NCBI GenBank assembly: GCA_037951105.1
Contig: JBAMJV010008016.1
Coordinates: forward strand, 1-64,000
Reading direction: 5' to 3'
Length of the DNA stretch: 64,000 bases
Source: Echinarachnius parma
Taxonomy: Eukaryota > Echinodermata > Echinoidea > Clypeasteroida > Echinarachniidae
This document shows, one piece after another, positions 41,506-53,400 of this stretch (the stretch's first letter is position 1; each line of letters opens with the position of its first letter). The notes beneath the pieces were generated by a model. That model was not told the origin of the DNA and ran no database searches. It saw only the letters and a list, made by a program, of their open reading frames with translations. A program made the position numbers and the translations under genes.

Positions 41506-44410
41506 TACTACTATATATTTATAACATACACACATATGTCAGCAGACAGTGATGTTGCACAATTATCAATATTACCCCTGGTCATCTGAGCACATTACAA
41601 ACCTGTGCACTTTCTCAACTCCCTGGGGAGCATACTGGTAATGATTTCTCCTAATGCCTTTCTTTGCACAGGGTCCTCCAGGAGACAATGGCAATCTGGG
41701 ACCAGAGGGGCCGGTAGGAATGAAGGTAAGCAGGACTGGGGCCAAAGGTCAAATGTATGCTTTTATTGTATTGACAAAATAATAATTTATTCTTGTAAAG
41801 CACAATATTGCTGTTAGGTCTCAATGTGCATTTAAAGGTTATTGAGAGGAATAGAACAACTACTTGAGCGCAATCCAATAAAATAAAACAAATTAATGTA
41901 ACATTCAGTACATAAATTATGTAACCACATTCAGTAGATTTGATTTCTTCTCTTTTTTATCTTTGACTCGACATGCATGTATTTGAAATGATTAACTTAT
42001 TTCTGACCTTTGTTGTTTTATTTGCTGCACAGGGACCGAAGGGACGTGATGGTTCGAAGGGAGAGAAGGGCTTGCATGGACCTCTGGGTGCCCGGGTAAG
42101 TACGGTCTCCATCAAGAATTCAACCCTTTCCTTACGAGTTTCTGAAATCTCCATAGACTTTGTACACAACCCACTCGGTTCCCGTAGTCAAGGGGTTAAA
42201 GGGATCTAGTAACTTTATAAACGTGTGGAAAAAGTGATGAATGGTTGATACAATGTATATTGTTGTTATCTGATATGTCCACTGGGTATTGTGTGTCAAG
42301 TTGAATGGACGTTATATGGCCGAGTAATGAGAAAAAATGCAAAGTGATATTCAATAACTCATTGCACTGACTCTATACAAGGTTACGACTATCCAATGGA
42401 TAGTTTAACATCTGAACACTTCGTTCGTAAATATCTTTTTAACGAAAGGGAAATTCGTAAAAACGAAACCTGTCTCATTGTTGATACGAATACAACAAGG
42501 TATGAGGGAACCGCTAGAATTCCAATTCAATTTTGAGGATTTGGACAATGTTACTAGATCCCTTTAACCTCTGGGTTAGTCGTTAGTTGCCCAAGGGTGA
42601 TGGGAAGGTTAGCTCTGTTAATATGGTATGATCATATGTGACCTCACACCACAAAACGACCAATAAGTCGGGAAAAATGATTGTGCTAATGTTTACAGGA
42701 TAGTAAAGTAGAAGTCAATACCTTTAAAATGGTATATAATTTGTCATATTTGGACTAAGCGAACCCTCTCAAAATGAGCAGCCAAGATTTGAAACATGGC
42801 TGAATCAGTTTTAAAGTTAGGGAGAAAACGGGCCGTTTCAAAGATCGGCGTCCATTCAAGCACTGTAATCTGATCATATTTATATGATTAAAAATCATAT
42901 TGAAACATGATTTCTGACACTCAAAATTTCACAGAAGGTAGATCATGATACCCTCATTTAGGAAATACCAAAATCCTGAATTTCATATTTTAAACAAAAT
43001 TTGGCTATATCAGCTAATAACAGACAAACTACCACAGCGACATAACGGTCGTTTTGTGGTGTAAGGTCACATATTATGGCAAGTCTTACAGGCAAATTTT
43101 GAAATCGAAATGAAAGGACAAGTAGCATCTATTTAAATAATAAAGTGTTTTTTGAGAGAAATGTTCTGATTTAACAACTTTATAGTCCAATTTAGCACAC
43201 GTTTTCCATTTTTGAAAGGTGTGGAAATGAATAATGAAGCAAAAAATGCATTCCATAAATCTTATGAAATATTGAAGGCATTTATAAATTGTTTTCACAA
43301 ATTGTACATTGTCTATTGTGAATTGTTTCTATTGTATATTGTCCATTGTTTTTATTGTACATTTCAATTGTTTGTATTGTACATTGCAGGGCAAACGAGG
43401 CAAGGATGGTATTCCTGGCTCACCGGGCAACAAGGGGTCCGAGGGGAGACCTGGCCAGCCTGGACCAACCGGCTATCATGGGGAATCGGTAAGCAATGCA
43501 GTCTTATCCCAGGTCGAAAAAACAGTTGAAACCAGTTAAAACCAGTTGGAAAATCAACTGGTTTTAACTGGGATCATTAGGTGCCAGTTAAAACCAGTTA
43601 AAGCCAGTTAAGATATATTGATAGCCTAATAATACCAGTTAAATCCAGTAGAAATACCAGTTGAAACCATCTCACATCTCACAGTCTTATTGTTGTCGAG
43701 ACTGAGGCTAGTCAAGGCTCCTCATAGTTCTACACACTCTGCTGAGAAGGCAGCTTCTGGTTTTTGTATTACTGTTATTGTATGTTTTTTATTCGTCACA
43801 CATATTGGTGGTACGGTCTTGTAAGTAGCGCCTAGAAACACCTATATTACGCACCATATGAATAGAATTATATTATTAGTTTCATTTTAAGAATGCAGCC
43901 TCTTTTATTAGCATACCCTTCTTTTGTGAGTGACCCTACTAAACATACTTAAAACATTTGCTCTAAAAGCCTCATAGGAAGACTGTATTATACATGTATA
44001 TTAGATATTTAGAATGTCAATTTTATTGATATGTTATACATGATCCTAACCATGATTCTTGCTTTGGTCATGTTACAGGGACAAAAGGGAGAATCAGGAC
44101 CCAAAGGAAGGTCTGGTCCAGTGGGACCTCCGGTAAGTAGTCCAGGATCACCTGGAAAGATGTGTAAGAGAAGAAAGGAAATGGACTGGCACTGGGGAGT
44201 TACAGGGTTACAGGAAGGGTGATGATGATGATGGTGGTGGTGGTTATGGTGATTGTGATGATGATGATGATAATGGTTATGATGATGGTGATGAAAATGA
44301 TCAGATGATGATGGTGATGCTTATGATAATGATAATGATGATGATGGTGATGATGATGACGATGGTGACGATGATGACGATGATGACGATGGTACTGGTG
44401 ATGGTGATGG

Positions 44411-44441
<31 letters not shown>

Positions 44442-47400
44442 GGTGATGATGATGGTGATGATGATGGTGATGATGATGGTGATGATGATGATGGTGATGA
44501 TGATGGTGATGAGGATGATAATGATGATGACAATGATGGATGATGTTGATGATGATCATGACTCGAATTGACATGTATATCACATCCATTCACTATTTGG
44601 CAGGGTCCTCCAATCAACTACAATGACTCGTTGATTCCTGGTCAGGCTGGGCCACCGGGACGGGATGGTCCTGGTGGACCTACAGGAGAGCCAGGAGAGA
44701 AGGGAACCAGGGGTAAGTTATACATGTACAGGCTGGACTAGGATAGTCTAGGCTAGTCTAGGCTAGGCCAGCAGGCAGGGACACTCACATGTACATGCAA
44801 TGTCTCATGTACATTGGGTTATTGGTAACCTATAGCCTAAAATAACTTATTGTGGGAGTTATACAAAGAGGAATTAACATATAAAGTCTTCTATTAGTTG
44901 TTTTTCTAAGATAACACAACATTATTATTCTTTAACTACGCAGTCTCATTGATGAACAACACCATGAGGATATTTCACAGTGGCCATGTTACTATAAATA
45001 GGAGAAAATTCAATTTTATAGTAATTGAGGTTTTACAGAACAGCAAATCATTAATGAATAAACAAAAATATTATTTTCATAATTGTTAATCTTATCCATA
45101 TTACAGTGTCAATTTATATCAGATTGATTACGAAATATAGTAATAACTGAAAATGCAAATGATATGAATAATAATCTTCAAGTGAAAGTGTATGATAATC
45201 AAAACCCTAATCCACCGACGTGAACCTGTCTTTTGTGTTGACCAGGACTGCCGGGTATTCAAGGTGTACCAGGTACACCTGGAGGCCCAGGAGAAAGGGG
45301 CTTCGCTGGACCCATTGGTATCGGAGAGAAGGGGGAAGCAGGATCACCAGGTATGTACAATATATCATTCTAGTTCTTTGTTACCCATTACACCCCTCCT
45401 CGCCACTTCCCCTTACCCTTATAGGGGCTTCACTGGCCCCATTGGTATCGGAGAGAAGGGAGAAGCAGGATCACCAGGTATGTACAATATACCACTCTCT
45501 TCCTTTCTTAGTCATAACACTCCTCATCGCCACTTCCCCTCGCCCTTCTCTGCCCTGATAGGGGCTTCACTGCACCCATTGGTATTGGAATAGTGGAGAA
45601 CCAGGAGCCCCATATCAGAATGTACCATTGCATTGTGCTATGCTGGATTATCTTAGTGTATATCCCTAGTCCCCTCCCCGGGAATCCTCTTGTCACCCAT
45701 GATCCCTCATCCTACATTTAAGCTAGTCACATCATCCTGCTTGCCTTATCTATCATCTTCTACTTACGCTAAGAAATATTCAATGGAAACAAATATATGT
45801 ACTGCTCACATTGGGAATAATAAGGCATTCATGCACATTACTGCTTTAGATTTGATTCATTGCATTATTATTACAACACATAGAATACATGTACAATAGT
45901 TAAAAGTGTAGATTCTTCCAGAAATTTCAATGCAGCCCTGCATATGTGTTTCCTTTGTTTAATTGCACTAAAATAGTACACATAAACCATTTTTTGTAAT
46001 CAGATAATGATTCTTCCAGAAACTACAATGTTGCTTGCATATTTGTTTTGTTTCTTTTGTCTATTTGCATTGAAAACATAAACCATTATTGTAATCAGAT
46101 ATTGATTCTTCCAGAAACTACAATGTAGCTTTGCATATTTGTGTTGTTTTTGTTCAGGAATCCCTGGCATGACTGGGCCACCGGGCTTCCCAGGCCAGCC
46201 AGGGAGGGAAGGAACCAAGGGAGACAAGGGCATGGCAGGACTGACAATAACAGGAGCTCCAGGAATGGATGGCCGGCCAGGACCTCAGGGACCACCTGGA
46301 CAACCAGGACAGGATGGAGACCCTGGACCTCCAGGTACGGCTGTCCAGTCAAGTCATATTAAATAATAAAATTATAATAGATCATATTTATATAGCGCCT
46401 AATGCAGAACAGCCTCTAAGCGCATATTATTACCCCTGGTCATTTGGTACAGTTCAGACACGCACAATTATCTTGAACACATTCTCAACTCCCCGGGGAG
46501 CATACTAGCGGCGGGCAACCCTATAGGTGCACCAAGCTAATTTTCACCAGACCAGGTACCCATTTATACACCTGGGTAGAGAGCAGCAATGTGGATTGAA
46601 TGTGGGATTAAGGGCAAACGGAGTGGGCTGGGTTCGAACTCGGGGTCTCACGATCAGAAAGCACGCGCTCTACCAATCTTGCCACACCACTTCCATATTT
46701 GTGTGTGCTTGTCTGGCCCTCTGGTTTAAATCACTAGTACTATATTTTCGGTGTGCTGTTTGCTACACAAGTCTTGTGTACCAGGACTATGTGATTGTGT
46801 GTTCATCAGGATATTTATAGGCTCTTATTGATCATTTAGTTCAATCTCTATTACTCTAGATAAGCTTTTATTCCTTCAACCTACTCCATTAAGTGATTGC
46901 AAATCTTGTGTGCCATAACATTAAAATGCGAGGGGGAAAATATGAAAACAACATGACTGGAAAAACAGCACACATATGTAAGAAAACTGGTAAGTCAACC
47001 ATCTTGTCATTGAACATAACATTGCTAAATGTTATATTCTTAGACCAAATCTGTATTAGTCCAATTATTTGTTACATAATTAATGTATTATCTGTTTTAC
47101 TGAATATGATTATATCTTATTACATTAAATCTAATCTGTTTCCATTTCTCTTATTTGTTTGTCCTATCAGGTCTCCGTGGTCCTAAGGGAACAGGAATGC
47201 CAGGAGAACCAGGTCCTAAAGGCCAGTCGGGAAGACCAGGACCTCGTGGAGGCCCTGGAGACACAGGCCAGCCTGGTAACCCAGGATTCGAAGGACCTAA
47301 CGGTAAGAGTGGATCAAAATCTTAAATCACTTTATACCTTTATATGTAACTACCATCCATCTATTAAGCCTACATGTACATAAGATATACAGCTATGGGA

Positions 47401-50400
47401 AAATATATCAGAAGTTATGGTCATAGTAAAAGATTGTTCGAACCCGTAATTCGGGCAAAGATCATGAAATGAAAAAGGTGGTAGGACTGACTCAAAAAGC
47501 ATTTCAATTAAATTGTATCTCTATATTGTTCTCTTATATTGCCTAGAATGTAATGACCAAGTAGACCCCCCCCCCCCCACAACAAGACAGACAACAGACT
47601 CCCCTCCCCACTGGGAACAAGGAAATCTAATATTGATCTTTGCACTCTCTGATGGTGTAGACATCTAAAATTGAAATATTTGATGAATAAAGCGACCCTC
47701 AGAATGTAATAAACAAACCCTTATATCCCCATGTGTCCTAAGGGAGAGCCATGTGCTCCCTAATGTGACCATCATTCTAATAAACTAATTCTCGTCCCTG
47801 TGTGTCCCAAGGGAAAGTCGTGTGCTCCCAAAACTGACCATCATTCTAAGAAACCAATTGTGGTGTCCCCCTGTGTGCCAAGGGAGAGCCGTGTGCTTCC
47901 AAAGTGACCATTATTCTAATAAACCAATTCTCATGCCCCCATGTGTCCCAAGGGAAAATCGTGTGCTCCCAAAGTGACCATCGTTCTAAGAAACCAATTT
48001 TGGTGTCCCCCTGTGTCCCAAGGGAAAGCCATGTGCTCCCAAAGTGACCATCGTTCTAAGAAACCAATTTTGGTGTCTTCCTGTGTCCCAAGGGAGAGCC
48101 GTGTGCTCCCAAAGCGACCATCGTTCTAAGAAACCAATTCTCGTGTCCCCGTGTGTCCCAAGGGAGAACCCTGTGCTCCCCAAAGTGACCATCATTCTAA
48201 TAAACCAATTCTCGTGTACCGTCTCGTGTACCTGCGTGTCCCAAGGGAGAACCCTGTGCTCCCCAAAGTGACCATCATTCTAATAAACCAATTCTCTGTC
48301 CCCGTGTGTCCCAAGGGAAAGCCGTGTGCTCCCAAAGTGACCATCGTTCTAAGAAACCAATTTTGGTGTCTTCCTGTGTCCCAAGGGAGAGCCGTGTGCT
48401 CCCAAAGTGACCATCGTTCTAAGAAACCAATTTTGGTGTCCCCCTAGGTCCCAAGGGAGAGCCGTGTGCTCCCAAAGTGACCATCATTCTAAGAAACCAA
48501 TTCTTGTGTCCCCGTGTGTCCCAAGGGAGAGCTGTGTGCTCCCAAAGTGACCATCGTTCTAAGAAACCAATTTTGGTGTCCCCCTAGGTCCCAAGGGAGA
48601 GCCATGTGCTCCCCAAAGTGACCATCGTTCTACGAAACCAATTTTGTTGTCCCCCTGTGTCCCAAGGGAGAGCCGTGTGCTCCCAAAACTGACCATCATT
48701 CTAAGAAACCAATTTTGGTGTCCCCCTGTGTGCCAAGGGAGAGCTGTGTGCTCCCAAAACTGACCATCGTTCTAAGAAACCAATTTTGGTGTCCCCCTAG
48801 GTCTCAAGGGAGAGCCGTGTTCACCATGCCTGCCAGGAGAGAGAGGCCAGAAGGGAGATGCAGGATTTTCAGGAGAGCCAGGAGAACCTGGCCAGCCAGG
48901 CTTCGTAGGAAACCCTGGACCTCAGGGACCTAAAGGACAACCAGGACTCGAGGGACCCAACGGATTCGACGGACAGCCCGTGAGTAGTATAACCTCATAG
49001 CTTTGTTGTGCCTTAAAAATGTTATGGAAATGATTGTTGGCAAAATTGAACTTTATTTATATTATCCCATCATTATGTTTTTTAAACTGATCACTTTGAT
49101 CATTATGAATGTTATCATTATACAAAAATGAATGTTCTGTAATAATGTCTGTTCTTTGATCAATAAGATGTTTTTTTCATTAACATTTGTATTTTATATG
49201 GAATTGTTTACTGGTGTGACATTTGGTATTTGTTTGTGCTACCTTTGTACAGGGCCGACCAGGTGTAGATGGCCCTTCAGGAGATTGTTTACTGGTGTGA
49301 CATTTGGTATTTGTTTGTGCTACCTTTCCTTTGTACAGGGCCGACCAGGTGTAGATGGCCCATCAGGAGATAAAGGAAACAAGGGAGAACGAGGACCTCA
49401 GGGCTTCGGGCCTCCTGGGGAATCTGGTCAGCCGGGCCCACGAGGAGAACAGGGCTACTCTGGAGATTCTGGTCTTAAGGGAGAACCAGGTCCACCATGC
49501 AGTGCACAGGAAGCTGTCAAACTAAAGGTACTATATTTATCATTTGTTATTTGGGTATGCCTCTACCACAATGCTGGCCTGGCAGCATTACATTGTTATG
49601 CCTCTACCACAATGCTGGCCTGGCAGCATTACATTGTTATATGATGCTGTCCTGTTCTTGAAACTTCATTAAAATACGATACAGAAGAGAAAAACCATGG
49701 AAATAACATAAGGTAATACTAACAAATTATGTACTTGATTCGAGAGAAGACCTATCATGATGAAAATCATAATTGGAAAGCTCCATCTCTATAAATCTTG
49801 CCACATATATGTGACCGGCTATAGCAAAACCCGGCACTTGTCAGTAAAAATCAAAATGTAGATTTTCATAACATTACAAAGGCCTTATAACATGCTTTCA
49901 TTTGATGCTTTGTTCTAACTTATTGGTCAATAATTGGCGAAGATATGATTGTTTCAATTTTTCAATCCTAGGACTTTTACACACATTGTGAGAACTTAAC
50001 ATGCCCATTTCTTCAAAACACGAATTACAGACAAGTGCCGGGTTTTGCTATAGCCGGTCACATATGCCGACAGCAATGCCGGGCATGTAATATCATGTAC
50101 AGACAGGTTCACCAAGAACAGGCGAACAATATAACAATTGAATGTTGCATATATATATATATTGGTAAATATTTTCCTCTTGATTATCCTTTTTACAAAA
50201 TGTCATTGAAATGTTTGATTTGAAGTAATGTTTTGATCAAGCTGCATTTGTTGTATCAAGTTTATTGTATGCCATCCATGTGTATAATGCCTGCATTTCT
50301 AAGAGTACATGTTGGTTGTTTGTGTACAGGGAGAAAGGGGCTCCCCTGGACAGCCAGGGTCTCCTGGTATCAATGGACTCCCTGGTCCTAAGGGAGAGCA

Positions 50401-53400
50401 AGGGCCTGGTGGTCCTAGAGGAAGGGAGATCCCCGGTGGCCCAGGAGAGAAGGGAGACCAGGGAACTCAAGGATTCTCAGGAGCACCAGGACAGCAAGGT
50501 ATGAAGACTATTCACGCTAACATTCTGTGTATCTGTGTCTAGGTATTAAGACTATTCAGCCTAACATTCTGTGTATCTGTGTCTAGGTATGAAGACTATT
50601 CACGCTAACATTCTGTGTATCTGTGTCTAGGTATGAAGACTATTCATGCTAACATTCTGTGTATCTGTGTCTAGGTATGAAGACTATTCATGCTAACATT
50701 CTGTGTTTCCGTGTCTAGGTATGAAGACTATTCAGGCTAACATTCTGTGTTTCCGTGTCTAGGTATGAAGACTATTCAGGCTAACATTCTGTGATCTGTG
50801 TCTAGGTATAAAGACTATTCACGCTAACATTCTGTGTATCTGTGTCTAGGTATGAAGACTATTCAGGCTAACATTCTGTGTATAGGTTGCTTTTTGTGAC
50901 TGTCTTTTACTGCAGTCAAGTTTAGTAAAACATTCCATAAACCACAAAGAAAAAGTACATCAGTTGGTGAAATATTTAAGCTCAGATTGATAATGAATTC
51001 ACATGATGCAAGAAAAAACAATCACCTTGTACAGTCTATAATGCTCAGGCTCATTTCCTTTCTATTCTGAATCTATGTGTCATGGATTACCTTTTGTCTT
51101 TTTGACCAAGTTAAAAGAAAAATCGTCCTGTTAATCACTAAACTGATTAAATAATTTTGATTGTGCTACACCAAAATAAATTGAATATTTGGTTCATGAA
51201 CATTAAGTACAAACATGAAATACAATAAAGGGTTCACAGATGCTAGACTATTATGTCAAGCTCTACTAACCAATTAAAAGATGTTTCAAGACCTAATCGT
51301 CTCAGACTAGCTCTTAACCCGTTGCTTACGGGAACCGGGTGAGCTATGTACAAAGTCTATGGGGATCTCAGAATCTCGAAGTGAACAGGTTATATATTTT
51401 TTTCTTTCATATGAGACAATAAACGTGCAGCTTCTGAATTGTGGCTTACAAAAGGTGGACACAGTATCTTTAACTGTTTGTTTTGACAGTTCATGCCTTG
51501 ACTATTTGTGTGTGTGTTTGTTTGCTTCCACAACTGATGCCATGACTGTTTGTTTGTTTGTTTGTTTGTTTGCAGGAGAGCCAGGGCAGGTGGTGTACAG
51601 AGAGAAGGGTGTGCAGGGACCCAAGGGGAACTCGGGTCCCCCTGGACCCCAAGGACCTACAGGAGCTACAGGACTCACTGGTGAGTAGCGCTAGCGCTCA
51701 CTTGCCAATTGGTCTACAGCCATTTGGTCTACTAGAAAATTATTAATTTGGGAGCTTATGATTATAATCTGGGATTATGATTAGGGTTAGGGGTGTGGAT
51801 TAGGGTTAGGGTTTTGTTTGGGATTAGGGATTGTGTTTGAAGTTGGGGAAATTTAAGTTAAAGGCATCGAGTAGTAGACCAAATGGGTTGTAAACCAACT
51901 GAGTGTAGACCAAGCGAACATGAACCGCGCTAGCCATCAGACCAATCATCATCACCACCGTTGTCTTGCTGCGTTAAGTTATATCTTTCTCTGCATGAAT
52001 ACAAGGGCGCATTACACTGGCAAGACATTTTGGTGCAATACGACAAAGGATGTTTAGTGGCATTTTCAGAACCAATGTTTCTACATGAAGAAAATGCTAG
52101 TGTCTATCCTTATGAAACTGATGCTTTTCATTGTTTGAAATTTTGTCAATCATGGCCGGAAAATCACCACCTGCATTTGCACATTTCAAGGGACAGGGCT
52201 TAGCAAGTCACAGAAGATCTTTAAACTGGTGGAAAGTTGTCATGTACATGTATCTTATTGTTAGTTTTGATAGAAACTCAGTCTGAAATATTTACCAGAG
52301 AAGTAATTTACTTGGCTTGCAGGGCCACTTTAATACCTATGTTTTTGTTGAAAACCTTATTATTTTTAAAATTCCATTTTTATGTGATCGTCTTTTTTTA
52401 ACTCATATATTTTGTTATGTTTTTTTGCTTGTAATTTATGGTATAAAGATATATGTCATAATAATATATTTATATTGTGTATGTTTGTAACGTTCGATCA
52501 AATGCAGAACGACTAACACTAATTCTAATGACACGTGTGTGTTGATTGCTTTGACCACAGGGCGACCTGGCCAGTCGGGAGAACGCGGCCAGCCAGGCCC
52601 CCAGGGAGAGAAGGGTAGTCTAGGGCAACCTGGTCGCCCTGGCAACTCCATTCCAGGCGTATCTGGTGAGAAGGGCTTTCAGGGCATCCCGGGAGACCGG
52701 GGATTGAATGGACCGCCCGGACCAGCAGGACCCCCTGGCAACCCAGGCTTCCCAGGGGACCAAGGACTAAAGGTATGTCAATTTCTCAAATTTATCTTCA
52801 TTTCACACAAGAATACGTCTTTCTGAACCTAAACTCTTGTAGAAATTCTTGACATAAACTGGATGAATATACCAACAGTGTAAGTATGTATACACTCTAA
52901 TTTGAACAAGGAATGCACTTCTACACCCGCATACAATAATCATCAGTGATATAATACTTACTTGTCCAGCATTTGTATAGCGCCATCTATCTAGTAAAAC
53001 TATTCCAAGGTGCATAATTAATTTGAATAATAATGAATATGAATACAATGTACATTGCCAATGATCTCTTTCCATGATCCTTTGTGCTCTAGGGAGAGGT
53101 AGGACCAGCAGGTGTCCCTGGCTCTCAAGGATCACGAGGCTTCGGAGGCCAGCCAGGCCAGCCTGGTGTGCAGGGAGAGATGGGCAATCCTGGAGACCCA
53201 GGAGCACCAGGCAGGAACGGAGTACCAGGAACCTCGGGGGAGAAAGGTAAGGCTGGCTACACAGGCAATGGTCCTATGATATGATACCAGGATCCTCCGG
53301 GGGGGGGGGGGGGGGGAGGCTAGCTACACAGGCCCTGGTCCTATGATTTGATACCAGGAACCTCAGGGGGGGGGGAGGCTGGCTACACAGGCCCTGGTCC

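Larger units (their letters stand above)
37596..41671 (+). other. Intron 9 (4.1 kb)
   Basis: Starts with a CCA microsatellite (to about 38090). Also holds a G run at 38940-38951, a SINE fragment (39598-39772), a degenerate 37-40-bp tandem repeat with GTTAGATCCGTTTGAGAATG (about 39900-40090), a hairpin fragment (40321-40356) and a GATAAT microsatellite before exon 10. Confidence 0.7.
42096..43389 (+). other. Intron 11
   Basis: Contains three adjacent foldback elements (42118-42199, 42200-42563, 42633-43074) and little else. Confidence 0.75.

Noticed and set aside
44200-44617. Poly-His/Ser/Met ORFs
   Set aside because: Translation of the GAT/GGT microsatellite in intron 13.
47941-48933. ORFs of 60-98 residues with repeated [10 protein letters not shown] or GTHGDTRIG
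   Set aside because: Translations of the exon 18 edge minisatellite.
51960-52203. ORF with [16 protein letters not shown]
   Set aside because: No homology recognised, lies in intron 21, no splice or start support.
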